From contig NZ_CP007597.1 in assembly GCF_000661955.1 (NCBI RefSeq), positions 1,109,605-1,173,604 on the forward strand: a stretch of 64,000 bases of DNA. The letters are read 5' to 3'. Positions within the stretch are counted from its first letter, which is position 1, and each line of letters opens with the position of its first letter. Position numbers and translations under genes: made by a program. Source of the stretch: Stenotrophomonas rhizophila. GTDB taxonomy: Bacteria; Pseudomonadota; Gammaproteobacteria; Xanthomonadales; Xanthomonadaceae. Below, piece by piece: positions 37,801 through 46,496 of the stretch. The notes beneath the pieces are model-generated. The model had not been told where the DNA came from, did not search any database, and worked only from the letters and a program-made list of their open reading frames with translations.

Positions 37801-40800
37801 GACACCCTGCTGCGCGCGGTGCACACCATGAACGGTGCGTTCGCGATGACCGACGTGCCTGAAATCACCGCCGTCACCGGGGGCGCCGAGAGCTTCATCA
37901 AGCGCTCGCTGGCGGCCGATACCACCCCGGACGCCGATGGCGTGGACGCGCTGTCGGCCACCGCCGAGGCGATCACCGCCACGATGACGGCCCTGCAGGC
38001 CGACGCGCCGCGTATTCCGGTGCAGGCCGCGCTTGCCGCGCGCCTGCAGGCGCTGGCCGATACGCTGCCCGAAGCGCGCTGGCCGGCCCTGGTGGCCGAC
38101 GATGAAGAAGACGACCTGGCCTTCGAGCAGGACGCGCTGGACGGCGATGCCGTCGAGCCGGGCGCTGCCGAGCCGCAGGCCGTGGATCCGGACGCCGTGG
38201 ACGCCGTCGCGTCCCTCGATGCAGCCGCTCCGCGGACCGGCGACGACGTCGCCGCGAACGACGACGACGCCCTGGCCACGCTGCCCCAGGCAGACGCGCA
38301 GGGCGGTTACGCGGGCCTGGACGACAGCGCCGATGCCGACCTGCAGCTGGCCGAGATCGATGCCGACGCCCTGACCGTGGTCGAGCCGATCGCGGTTGAG
38401 ACCGCTGCGGTTGAGACGGAAACCGGTGACACGCTGGACGCCGATGCGCTGGTGGTGGACGAACTGACCGGCAGCGATGACCTGTCGGCGTACTTCGATG
38501 CCGATCTTCCGGTGAATGCCGCGCCCACCGCGGGCAACGAGATCATGCTGGACGACGCACAGCCTGACGCAGGCCGTGCAGACGTAGGCGTTGCCGAAGC
38601 CGCAGCCGCAGCGTTCGATGCGGTACCGCACGATGCCGCAGCGGACGGGCAGGGCGCGCACGACGGTCTGGAGGCGGTCGAACTGACCGGCGCCGACGAC
38701 CTGTCGCGCTTCCTCGACGCCGATGTGACGCCGCCGGTGGCCGAGGCGAGCGGCGACGTTGCCGCCGCTACGGACGCCGCCGCAGACGACACCTCGATCG
38801 AAGACGTGGTCCTCGATGACGCGCCGGTAGTTGCTGGCGCTGAGACGCCGGACCCTGTGGCCGAAGTCGAAGTCGAAGTCGAAGCCGAAGCGACCGTAGA
38901 CGCAGACGCCAACACCTCGTTGGACGCGCCGCTCGACGCAACCGACGACGCGGCACCCGCCGCACCGGAACAGGCGCTGGATGCAGACGATCAGGACACG
39001 CGCGACGCACTGGACGAGGCCCTGCCGCCGACGCCGGCGTTCGGCGAACTGGTCGACGAACAGCAGGCACTGGACGACGGGCTGACCGTGATCGACGCGC
39101 CGCAGGCCGACGACGCGGCCGACAGCGTGCTGGGCCTGGATGCCGTCCACGACGCGCAGGCACAGCGCGACGAGGCCGACGCCTTCGCCGAGGATGTGAC
39201 CGACACCGACACCGACACCACCACGCCGACGCCGTTCTTCGAACTGGAAGATGCGCCCGTGGCCGCCGCCGGCGCATCGGTTGCCGCCCTGGCCGCGCTG
39301 TCCACGCACGAGGACCCGGCCAGCCCGGCCGAGGCAACCGTTGCCACCGACACCGTGCTCGATACCGACGCCGATGACGCCGACGATGAAGACAGCGCCG
39401 ACGCGCTGGACTTCAGCGTGCTCGACCAGGAGCTGGTCGACATCTTCGTGGAAGAAGGCAAGGACCTGCTCGACCATTGCGATGGCCTGATCAGCGAACT
39501 GCGCGCCGCGCCCAACGACCGCGATGTCATTGCCGGCCTGCAGCGTGACCTGCACACCCTCAAGGGTGGCGCACGCATGGCCGGGATCAACCCGATCGGC
39601 GACCTGGGCCATGGCATCGAATCGCTGCTGGAAGCCGTTGCGGCCAACCGCACCGACATCGACCGCAGCGACGTGCACCTGCTTGAACGCGGCTTCGATC
39701 GCCTGCACCAGCTGCTGACCCGGACCGGGCAGCACCGCAGCGTGTCGATGCCCGACGACCTGATCCATGCCTTCGAACAGCGCACGCTGGGCCGGGTGGA
39801 CGTGGCCGTGGATACCCGTGCCGACACCGTGCAGGACAGCGCACCGGTCGAGGTCGATACGGCCGTCGCCGCGGCGCCGCTCTCGGCACCGGTGCCGCTG
39901 GAAACCAGCAGCGACGACGATGCCCTGGCCCGTCCGCAGCAGGAACAGGTGCGCGTGCGTGCCGACCTGCTCGACCGCCTGGTCAACCACGCCGGTGAAG
40001 TGGCGATCTACCGCTCGCGCCTGGAACAGCAGCTCGGTGCCTTCCGCGGCGCCATGGGCGAACTGGACCGCACCAACGCGCGTCTGCGCGACCAGCTGCG
40101 CCGCCTGGACCTGGAAACCGAAGCGCAGATCGTTGCCCGCTACCAGCGCGAACAGGACCAGGCCGACCACAAGTTCGATCCGCTCGAACTGGACCGCTTC
40201 TCCACGCTGCAGCAGCTCAGCCGCGCGCTGAACGAGTCCGCCGCCGACTTGGGCGGCCTGCAGGGCGTGCTGGACGACCTGTCGCGCCAGTACGACGTGC
40301 TGCTGCAACAGCAGTCGCGGGTCAGCTCGGAACTGCAGGACGGCCTGATGCGTGCGCGCATGGTGCCGTTCGACGGCCTGGTGCCGCGCCTGCGTCGCGT
40401 GGTCCGCCAGGCCGGCCAGGACACCGGCAAGCAGGTTCACGTGATCCTGGAAGGCACCCACGGCGAACTGGACCGCAACGTCCTGGATCGCATGGTCGCG
40501 CCGCTGGAACACATGCTGCGCAACTCGGTTGCCCATGGGTTGGAGACGCCGGAACAGCGCCGCGCTGCCGGCAAGCCGGAAGAGGGCGAGATCGCCATCC
40601 GTCTGCGCCGCGAAGGCTCGGAAATCGTGCTGGAAGTGGCCGACGACGGCGCCGGGCTGGACCGCGAGGCGATCCGTCGCCGCGCCGAACAGCGTGGCCT
40701 GGTGCAGGCCGATGCCGTGCTCGGCGAGGCCGAACTGGACGCGATGATCTTCTCGCCCGGGTTCAGCACCGCCGACCAGGTCAGCCAGCTGGCCGGCCGT

Positions 40801-41748
40801 GGCGTGGGCATGGACGTGGTGCACAACGAAGTGCGGCAGCTGGGCGGCTCGGTGGACATCCACTCCGTGCGCGGCCAGGGCGTCACCTTCACCCTGCGCC
40901 TGCCGCAGACGCTGGCAGTCACCCAGGCGGTGTTCGTGCAGATCGGCGAGACCACCTACGCAGTGCCGGTGGCCTCGGTCAGCGGTATCGGCCGGATCTC
41001 GCGCGAGCGCTTCGAAACCATCGACGGCGACTACCACTACGGTGGCGAAGCCTTCGCCCTGCACGACCTGGGTACGCTGGTGGGCCAAGGCCCGGCGCGT
41101 GCCGAGGGCCAGGCGCAGGTGCCGCTGCTGCTGGTGCGTGCCGGTGAACTGCGCGCGGCCGTGGCGATCGACCAGGTGCTGGGCAACCGCGAAATCGTGG
41201 TCAAGCCGGTGGGCCTGCAGATCGCGTCGGTGCCGGGTATCTACGGCGCCACCATCACCGGCGATGGCCGCGTGGTGGTCATCCTCGACGTCGCACCGCT
41301 GGTCCGCCGCTTCCAGGCCAACCCGCACAAGCCGATCGCCGTGACCAGCCAGGTCAGCGACCGCCAGGCACCGCTGGTGATGGTGGTCGACGATTCGCTG
41401 ACCATGCGCAAGGTCACCGGCCGCATCCTGGAGCGCCACAACTTCGAAGTGGCGGTGGCCCGCGATGGTGTGGAAGCACTGGAGCGTCTGGAGGAGCGGG
41501 TCCCCGACCTGATGCTGCTGGATATCGAAATGCCGCGCATGGATGGCTATGAACTGGCCACGGCGATGCGCGCCGATCCGCGCTACAAGGATGTGCCGAT
41601 CGTGATGATCACCTCGCGCAGTGGCGACAAGCACCGTCAGCGCGCCTTCGAAATCGGCGTCCAGCGTTACCTGGGCAAGCCTTACCAGGAACTGGATCTG
41701 ATGCGAAACGTGTACGACCTGCTGGGGATCGCCCGTGTCCGCGAATGA
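34879..41748 (+). CDS. chpA: hybrid chemosensory histidine kinase ChpA (PilL)
   Basis: A 2,289-residue CheA-type kinase for twitching motility. Histidine-phosphotransfer sites: clear HTLKG motifs at His817 and His1559, a degenerate one at His982 (HTMNG) and a weaker one at His52 (HQVQG). Acidic Ala/Asp-rich linkers occupy about residues 415-770 and 1075-1510. The P3/ATPase part (LEHMLRNSVAHGLE, then GVGMDVV) is followed by a CheW-like domain and a C-terminal receiver (MVVDDSLTMRK; phospho-acceptor Asp2215; GKPYQ). It should phosphorylate PilG and PilH. It overlaps the next gene by 14 nt. The Pseudomonas ChpA is of similar size. Confidence 0.94.
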   Translation: MSTLRDAMSHAALGWVKPELDETLRQVRNEVEYYAEDPSDAGRMRFCAGYLHQVQGTLRMVELYAPAMVAEELEQLANAIGAGEVPDRDEACATLMRGSVLLPDYLERLQNGHRDIPIVLLPLLNDIRSARAAPGINESVLFAFAPDSVTATEAELDHARGSLSGRNRELLDTVGNAVKEELLRIKDALDLHLRTGGDPVQLQTQVNELGAVADTLGMMGLGVARGVVVQQRDALRGVVQGEQQIDESLLLDIAGALLYVDASLDDQVAHLGAGGSGEDDPSAVENRRTVEVLAHEAIANFAAAREHFVAFIETNWNHQQLTEVPRLLGEVSGALRMLDLATPADYLQGVRQYITVELIGRQRVPSGRQLDTLADAMASLEYYLEALRERRPGREEILDITRTSLETLRYWPLPDVNAVQPDTTAEALPVAAEPIELTQWDAPSVEPIAVAVTPSAPPPGSVPPSFPDLTFDPLPDTALAATAAAGASLVFDASTAPAPEAPQWTLSAEADAAADHTEPSFARFDPVIAEDNPAVRWDALPPMHVALDTLDATETVSAQADAHVQEEVSFSGGFDPVAAEHDALEFSDEPIEFTFDAPLHNAGDVLSLQIDDTVAPAVAPVADTAPDLDVAQLPSFLQATDADAVEPIDAIIAAPVEAIAPALVADDSAVADASVDATALTDTDDHTRLDDVVAPDPTPVVTHSSTGVHAAVIGTIELDDESARFLAELDAAAAQFSTAPAITPDALAAVSPANAVSDTDSIEAGFEDDGENIDQDIREVFIEEFDEELVNLGNLLPVWRAAPDNLDRLRPIRRVFHTLKGSGRLVGARTLGEFSWKIEGMLNRVLDGTRPATPAVVAMVTQAYDVLPQLNAALRGEGRVTADLQAMQAIADRVAAGEETFHVPLQRAAPVVAAPVEVADATEATAVVDVVEAAGTPANIDEVLREILEAEVDTHQATLQAWLREASVAPQPVTDTLLRAVHTMNGAFAMTDVPEITAVTGGAESFIKRSLAADTTPDADGVDALSATAEAITATMTALQADAPRIPVQAALAARLQALADTLPEARWPALVADDEEDDLAFEQDALDGDAVEPGAAEPQAVDPDAVDAVASLDAAAPRTGDDVAANDDDALATLPQADAQGGYAGLDDSADADLQLAEIDADALTVVEPIAVETAAVETETGDTLDADALVVDELTGSDDLSAYFDADLPVNAAPTAGNEIMLDDAQPDAGRADVGVAEAAAAAFDAVPHDAAADGQGAHDGLEAVELTGADDLSRFLDADVTPPVAEASGDVAAATDAAADDTSIEDVVLDDAPVVAGAETPDPVAEVEVEVEAEATVDADANTSLDAPLDATDDAAPAAPEQALDADDQDTRDALDEALPPTPAFGELVDEQQALDDGLTVIDAPQADDAADSVLGLDAVHDAQAQRDEADAFAEDVTDTDTDTTTPTPFFELEDAPVAAAGASVAALAALSTHEDPASPAEATVATDTVLDTDADDADDEDSADALDFSVLDQELVDIFVEEGKDLLDHCDGLISELRAAPNDRDVIAGLQRDLHTLKGGARMAGINPIGDLGHGIESLLEAVAANRTDIDRSDVHLLERGFDRLHQLLTRTGQHRSVSMPDDLIHAFEQRTLGRVDVAVDTRADTVQDSAPVEVDTAVAAAPLSAPVPLETSSDDDALARPQQEQVRVRADLLDRLVNHAGEVAIYRSRLEQQLGAFRGAMGELDRTNARLRDQLRRLDLETEAQIVARYQREQDQADHKFDPLELDRFSTLQQLSRALNESAADLGGLQGVLDDLSRQYDVLLQQQSRVSSELQDGLMRARMVPFDGLVPRLRRVVRQAGQDTGKQVHVILEGTHGELDRNVLDRMVAPLEHMLRNSVAHGLETPEQRRAAGKPEEGEIAIRLRREGSEIVLEVADDGAGLDREAIRRRAEQRGLVQADAVLGEAELDAMIFSPGFSTADQVSQLAGRGVGMDVVHNEVRQLGGSVDIHSVRGQGVTFTLRLPQTLAVTQAVFVQIGETTYAVPVASVSGIGRISRERFETIDGDYHYGGEAFALHDLGTLVGQGPARAEGQAQVPLLLVRAGELRAAVAIDQVLGNREIVVKPVGLQIASVPGIYGATITGDGRVVVILDVAPLVRRFQANPHKPIAVTSQVSDRQAPLVMVVDDSLTMRKVTGRILERHNFEVAVARDGVEALERLEERVPDLMLLDIEMPRMDGYELATAMRADPRYKDVPIVMITSRSGDKHRQRAFEIGVQRYLGKPYQELDLMRNVYDLLGIARVRE

Positions 41749-43072
41749 CCTGCCTTTGCTGTTGTCGGTAGCGTTGCTGGCGCGTCCGGGGCAGGCCCGC
41801 GAGCGCCTGCGCGACGCGTTGGCCCAGGCCGGCGCCACCCTGGTGCTGGAAGAGGATCCCAACACGCTGGACGTGCAGGTGCTGCGCGATGCGGCGCCGG
41901 GCGCGGTGCTGATCGCGCTGGAACCGGCGATCGAAGACGCGTTGGAGCGCCTGGACCCGGTGCTCGGTTCGCCGTCGCTGACCCTGATCTTCGACGAAGC
42001 CGAACTGGCCGCCCGCCGTGAAGGCTGGGAAGCGCAGCGCTGGGCACGGCACCTGGTGGCCAAGCTGCACGGCCACCACGACGTCTTGCCGCCGGGTTCG
42101 GAACAGGACAGCCTGCTCCAGCCCGAGCCCGGCATGCCCACCACGCCGGCCGAACTGCATGCCGATGCCCCGCTGGACTTCCACGTCCGCGAGGCCTTCG
42201 ACGCCGCCGCGGACGTTCCGGCCGATGGCCTGTACCAGGCCCCGGATGCGTTGAGCGAACCGATGTCGCTGGAAGAAGCGCTGGCCGCCCTGCAGCCGCC
42301 TTCGCCGGCCGCTGCACCATCCGTGCCGCCGCCGGTGCCACCGTCGGCGCCGCCGGCCGTTGCCCGCGTGCCGCTGGGCGACCACAGCAGCTGGTCGCTG
42401 GTGGATGACAGTGCCGACAGCGCCGCTGCCGCGCCTGCAAGCGCGTCGGCCGGCACCGACGCGGCACCGCCGCCGCTGTCTGCGTTCGATATCGAACGGC
42501 TGTCGCTGGTCGAACTGGAGGCCGAGCGCCCCAACGACGGCGCCGCCGCAGGTGCCGTGCTGGTGCTGGCCGGTATCGGCGGCCCGGACGCGCTGCGCCG
42601 CCTGCTGGCCACGTTGCCGGCGGGGCTGGCCACGCCGGTGCTGGTGCACATGCGCCTGGATGGCGGCCGCTACGGCAACCTGGTCAAGCAGATGGCGCGC
42701 GTGTCCGCGTTGCCGGTGCTGCTGGCCGAAGCCGACCAGCCGGTCCAGGCCGGCAACGCCTACATCCTGCCTGACGACATCGGCCTGGCCGAACGCCAGC
42801 GCGGCCTGTATTTCCACGGTGATGCACAGGGCGTCCAGGTGGCCACGCTGCCGCCGGCGCACAGCGCCGTGGTGCTGCTCAGTGGCGCCGACACGGCCCA
42901 GGTCGACGACGTGCTGGCCCTGGCCGCCGCCGGCGCCTGGGTGGGCGCACAGGTCGGCGAAGGCTGCTACGACCCGGCCGCGGCAAACGCCGCGGTGGCC
43001 GCCGGGATGGACGCGGGCGAGCCGCCGCAGTTGGCCCAGAGCATCGTCGAACGTTGGGGTGTGAGCGAGTAA
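41735..43072 (+). CDS. CheB-like protein of the Pil-Chp cluster, catalytic residues lost
   Basis: A 445-residue protein at the position of chpB. The N-terminal ~110 residues resemble a receiver fold, but no DD pocket or phospho-acceptor Asp is evident. A Pro/Ala-rich linker leads to a C-terminal CheB-methylesterase-like fold (about residues 270-435). In active CheB the core reads GxSTGGP; here it is AGIGGP (residues 279-284), with Gly280 where the nucleophile Ser should be. His305 (PVLVHM) aligns with the active-site His, but the GMGxDG Asp loop reads LSGADTAQ. It is therefore probably a pseudo-esterase with a binding or scaffold role. The GTG start at 41735 overlaps chpA by 14 nt. Confidence 0.75.
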   Translation: MSANDLPLLLSVALLARPGQARERLRDALAQAGATLVLEEDPNTLDVQVLRDAAPGAVLIALEPAIEDALERLDPVLGSPSLTLIFDEAELAARREGWEAQRWARHLVAKLHGHHDVLPPGSEQDSLLQPEPGMPTTPAELHADAPLDFHVREAFDAAADVPADGLYQAPDALSEPMSLEEALAALQPPSPAAAPSVPPPVPPSAPPAVARVPLGDHSSWSLVDDSADSAAAAPASASAGTDAAPPPLSAFDIERLSLVELEAERPNDGAAAGAVLVLAGIGGPDALRRLLATLPAGLATPVLVHMRLDGGRYGNLVKQMARVSALPVLLAEADQPVQAGNAYILPDDIGLAERQRGLYFHGDAQGVQVATLPPAHSAVVLLSGADTAQVDDVLALAAAGAWVGAQVGEGCYDPAAANAAVAAGMDAGEPPQLAQSIVERWGVSE

Positions 43073-43105
43073 TCGCCGCGCCGTACCCTTTTCAGGAATC
43101 ACGCC

Positions 43106-43579
43106 ATGAGTTACGCCAGCAACGACGAAATCCGCGGGGTATTGATCCAGGCCGGGCACGAACGCGTGCTGCTGCCCAATGCCACCGTGGCCGAGATGAT
43201 GTCCAAGGTGGCCGTGCAGGGCGTGCCGGATGCGCCGGCCTGGCTGGTCGGCCAGATTGCCTGGCACGGTTGGGACGTGCCGCTGCTGTCGTTCGCGCGG
43301 CTGTCCGGGCTGGGCGACGAACTGGTCACCAGCAACAACAAGGTGGTGGTGCTCAAGGCGCTGGGCGGCAACGCGAAGCGCCCGTACTTCGCGCTGCTTA
43401 CCCAGACCTTCCCGCAGCTGATCTCGGTGCCGCGTGACGGCCTGCTCGCCGACGCCTCCGAGGAAACCCTGCCGCAGGGCGTGCACATGCGCGTGCTGCT
43501 GGGCGAACAGAGCGCGCTGCTGCCCGACCTGGACGCGCTGGAAGCCGCGCTGGACGAGGCCTACCCCGTCGCGGGGTAG
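43106..43579 (+). CDS. chpC: CheW-like protein ChpC
   Basis: A 157-residue CheW-domain protein. VLLPNATVAEMMSK, WLVGQIAWHGWDVPLLSFARL (the NxRG turn is replaced by AWHG, as in ChpC) and the C-terminal DLDALEAALDE fit ChpC, the last member of the Pil-Chp cluster. It probably couples extra receptors to ChpA. The stop TAG lies within a small hairpin (43561-43579, CTACCCCG-TCG-CGGGGTAG). Confidence 0.85.
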   Translation: MSYASNDEIRGVLIQAGHERVLLPNATVAEMMSKVAVQGVPDAPAWLVGQIAWHGWDVPLLSFARLSGLGDELVTSNNKVVVLKALGGNAKRPYFALLTQTFPQLISVPRDGLLADASEETLPQGVHMRVLLGEQSALLPDLDALEAALDEAYPVAG

Positions 43580-43760
43580 GTTCGCATTCGCGAAACCTCC
43601 CACGATCTGCGGCGCAGATCGCGGGCCCCCCGCAAACAATTCTCCAGATCCCCGCGCCTGGCGGCGCGCCCCCTTGACTCAAGGGGGCTGTTCCACCCGC
43701 TGGCTCGGCGTGCGCTGGCACATCACGCATCGGCCATTTGTGCACCGACCAACGGTCGGC
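43561..43760. repeat. run of hairpins after chpC
   Basis: Four inverted repeats lie between convergent chpC and rsmE. They are CTACCCCG/CGGGGTAG (43561-43579, includes the chpC stop), CGATCTGC/GCAGATCG (43603-43621), GCCCCCTTG/CAAGGGGGC (43668-43688), and a divergent member of the palindrome family with CCGACC/GGTCGG (about 43740-43760). Together they should block or end transcription from both sides; none has a long T-run. Confidence 0.6.
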
Positions 43761-43780
43761 ACCCACCGCAATGTGATCGG

Positions 43781-44515
43781 TCAGCCCAGGTCGCCCAGCC
43801 GTGCCTGTACCGCCGCGATGGCGGCCAGCCCGGCCGTTTCGGTGCGCAGGATGCGCGGACCCAGCTGCAGCCCCTGGAAGCCCGCCTCGGCCAACGCCTG
43901 CCGATCCCGTGGCGACCAGCCGCCCTCCGGACCGATGGCGATCACCACGCCACCTGGTGCCGGCTGCAGGGTCGACAGGCGATGCTCGCCCAGCGGATCC
44001 AGGGTGAGTTTGAGCGCCTCGGCCGGCACCTGCCGTGCGGCGTCCAGCAGCGCCTGCGGCGCCGCTACGCTGGGCACCCGCGCACGCCCGGACTGGCCAC
44101 AGGCCGATACCACCACGCTGTTCCAGTGCGCCAGCCGCTTTTCCGCGCGCGCCGCATCCAGTTTCACTTCGGTACGTTCGGCGTTGACCGGCACGATCGC
44201 GTTGACCCCCAGTTCGGTGGCCTTCTGCAGGATCAGGTCCATCTTCTCGCCGCGGGCGATGCCCTGCAGCAGGGTGATGTGCAGCGGCGATTCGTTGGCC
44301 ACCGCCAGCGCGGCGTCGATGCGCACCTGGGCATCGCGCTTGCCCACCACCACCAGGGTGGCGCTGTAATCGTGGCCGTCGCCGTTGAACAGCACGCAGC
44401 CGTCGCCCTCGCGCAGGCGCATCACCCGGACCAGGTGATTGGCCGCTTCCTCGGGCAGCGACAGGGTCTGGCCCACCGCCAGCGGATTCTCGACATGGCA
44501 CCGGGTCACGCGCAT
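43781..44515 (-). CDS. rsmE: 16S rRNA m3U1498 methyltransferase RsmE
   Basis: A 244-residue SPOUT methyltransferase that methylates U1498 of 16S rRNA. The N-terminal PUA-like part (ANHLVRVMRLREGDG) is followed by LLQGIARGEKMDLILQKATELGV. The knotted SAM site reads AIGPEGGWSPRDR and LGPRILRTETA, both diagnostic. The start overlaps the 3' end of bioA by 10 nt, so it is co-transcribed with bioA. Confidence 0.96.
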   Translation of the reverse strand: MRVTRCHVENPLAVGQTLSLPEEAANHLVRVMRLREGDGCVLFNGDGHDYSATLVVVGKRDAQVRIDAALAVANESPLHITLLQGIARGEKMDLILQKATELGVNAIVPVNAERTEVKLDAARAEKRLAHWNSVVVSACGQSGRARVPSVAAPQALLDAARQVPAEALKLTLDPLGEHRLSTLQPAPGGVVIAIGPEGGWSPRDRQALAEAGFQGLQLGPRILRTETAGLAAIAAVQARLGDLG

Positions 44516-45897
44516 GCAACAGCCTCCTCGATCGCGGCCAGGGTGGTCTGGGCCAACAGGTCCAGGTGGTCGTCGTCCACGCAGTACGGCGGCATCCAGT
44601 ACAGCACGTTGCCTAGCGGGCGCAGCACCACGCCGCGCTTGAGCGCGGCGGTGTAGGCATGCAGGCCCACCCGTGCCCCGGCGGGGAACGGGGTGCGCTT
44701 GTCGCCGTTGCGGGTCAGTTCGAAGGCCACCACCATCCCGGCCTGGCGTACGTCGGCCACGTGCGGGTGGTCGGTGAACGGGGCGGCCAGCGTGCGCATC
44801 ACCTCGGCGGTGCTGCGGTTGCGTGCGATCACGTCCTCGCCGGCGAAGATGTCCAGCGTGGCCAGCGCCGCGGCGCAGGCCAGCGGATTGCCGGTGTAAC
44901 TGTGCGAGTGCAGGAACGCGCGCTCGCGCGAATCGTCCAGGAACGCGTCATACAACGCCTGGGTGGCCAGCACCGCCGACAGCGGCAGGAAGCCGCCGGT
45001 CAGGCCCTTGGACAGGCACAGCAGGTCGGGCATCACCCCGGCCTGTTCGCAGGCGAACATCGTGCCGGTGCGCCCGAAGCCGGTGGCGATCTCGTCGGCG
45101 ATCAGGAACGCGCCGTTGGCGTCGCACAGTTCGCGCGCACGCTGCAGGTACACCGGGTCGTGCATGCGCATGCCGCCGGCGCACTGCAGGCGCGGCTCCA
45201 GGATCACCGCGCAGATCTCGCCGGGGTGCTGGTCGAACAGGGTGGCCAGCGCATCGGCCGCCTGGTGCGCGCGCTGCGCGGCGGTCTGCCCGTCCTCGGC
45301 CAGGTAGGCGTCCGGCGAGGGGGCAAACAGCGCCTCGGTCAGCAGCGGCGCATACACTCGCCGGTACAGCGGGATGTCGCCCACCGACAGCGCGCCCAGG
45401 GTTTCGCCGTGGTAGCCGTTCTCCAGCGCCACGAAGCGGGTGCGGTGGTGCTCGCCCCGGTTGCGGAAGTAGTGGAAGGCCATCTTCAAGGCTACCTCGA
45501 CCCCGGCCGAGCCGTTGTCGGCGTAGAACACCTTGGCCAGCGGGTCGCGCCCGGCCTGGCGCGGGGCAATCGCCAGCAGGCGCTCGGCCAGCGCCACCGC
45601 CGGCTCATGGCTGAAGCCGGCCAGCATCACCTGTTCCAGCTGGGTGGCCTGCTGGGCGATGGCCGCACCGATCCGCGGGTGCGCATGGCCGAACAGATTG
45701 GTCCACCAGCTGCTGACCGCGTCCAGGTAGCGTTTGCCGTCGTGATCGATCAGCCACGGGCCTTCGCCCCGCGCGATCGGCACCAGCGGCAGGGTGTCGG
45801 GGTGCTCGCGCATCTGCGTGCACGGATGCCACAGCACGGCCAGGTCGCGTTGCCGCCACCGATCGGCCAGCGTTAAGGGGGCTGGGTCTGCTAGCAT
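44506..45897 (-). CDS. bioA: adenosylmethionine-8-amino-7-oxononanoate aminotransferase
   Basis: A 463-residue class III PLP aminotransferase that makes 7,8-diaminopelargonate in biotin synthesis, using SAM as amino donor. VLWHPCTQMREHP and SWWTNLFGHAHPRI are BioA signatures. FLIADEIATGFGRTGTMFA holds the PLP Asp, and LCLSKGLTGGFLPLSAV the Schiff-base Lys. Other bio genes are not in the window. It overlaps rsmE by 10 nt and is divergent from nudE with a 50-bp gap. Confidence 0.96.
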   Translation of the reverse strand: MLADPAPLTLADRWRQRDLAVLWHPCTQMREHPDTLPLVPIARGEGPWLIDHDGKRYLDAVSSWWTNLFGHAHPRIGAAIAQQATQLEQVMLAGFSHEPAVALAERLLAIAPRQAGRDPLAKVFYADNGSAGVEVALKMAFHYFRNRGEHHRTRFVALENGYHGETLGALSVGDIPLYRRVYAPLLTEALFAPSPDAYLAEDGQTAAQRAHQAADALATLFDQHPGEICAVILEPRLQCAGGMRMHDPVYLQRARELCDANGAFLIADEIATGFGRTGTMFACEQAGVMPDLLCLSKGLTGGFLPLSAVLATQALYDAFLDDSRERAFLHSHSYTGNPLACAAALATLDIFAGEDVIARNRSTAEVMRTLAAPFTDHPHVADVRQAGMVVAFELTRNGDKRTPFPAGARVGLHAYTAALKRGVVLRPLGNVLYWMPPYCVDDDHLDLLAQTTLAAIEEAVACA

Positions 45898-45947
45898 TTC
45901 AGGCTCATGAAGACGTTTTCACCAGCTCCCATTCTAGAGATGCTCGC

Positions 45948-46496
45948 ATGAGCCGTCGCCTGCCCATCATCCACAAGATCACGGACGAGCAGAGCGGGCC
46001 GTTCCAGCGGCAGCACCTTGACCTGGAATTCTCCAATGGCGAGCGCCGCCGCTTCGAGCGGCTGGTCAGCCATGGCCACGGCGCGGTGGTGGTGGTGCCG
46101 ATGCTGGACGACGAGACGGTGCTGCTGGTACGTGAATACGCCGCCGGCATGCACCGCTACGAGCTTGGCCTGGTCAAGGGCCGCATCGATGCCGGCGAAA
46201 GCCCCGAACAGGCCGCCGACCGTGAATTGAAGGAAGAGGCCGGTTACGGCGCCCGGCGCCTGGACGTGCTGCGCGCGATGACCCTGGCCCCCACCTACAT
46301 GAGCCACCAGTCGTGGCTGGTGGTGGCACGCGACCTGTATCCCGAGCGCCTGGTCGGCGACGAGCCCGAGGAACTGGAAGTGGTGCCCTGGAAGCTGGCC
46401 GAGCTGGACCAGCTGATGCTGCGTGAGGATTTTTCCGAGGGCCGATCACTGGCGGCGTTGTTCATCGCCCGGCAGTGGCTGGAACGCGGGGAATGA
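45948..46496 (+). CDS. nudE: ADP compounds hydrolase NudE
   Basis: A 182-residue Nudix hydrolase. The Nudix box is GRIDAGESPEQAADRELKEE (about residues 79-98), giving the metal-binding REXXEE core as RELKEEAGY. NudE cleaves ADP-ribose, NADH and Ap-n-A type compounds. Its stop overlaps the cysQ start (ATGA), and nudE-cysQ pairing is common in gammaproteobacteria, which supports the call. Confidence 0.9.
   Translation: MSRRLPIIHKITDEQSGPFQRQHLDLEFSNGERRRFERLVSHGHGAVVVVPMLDDETVLLVREYAAGMHRYELGLVKGRIDAGESPEQAADRELKEEAGYGARRLDVLRAMTLAPTYMSHQSWLVVARDLYPERLVGDEPEELEVVPWKLAELDQLMLREDFSEGRSLAALFIARQWLERGE

Noticed and set aside
34813-42651. 2,612-codon open frame on the minus strand opposite chpA
   Set aside because: It is a shadow of the chpA codon pattern in high-GC DNA. 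The plus strand carries full CheA, Hpt, CheW and receiver motifs in order; the minus frame has no recognisable domain and is His/Gln/Arg-rich low complexity.
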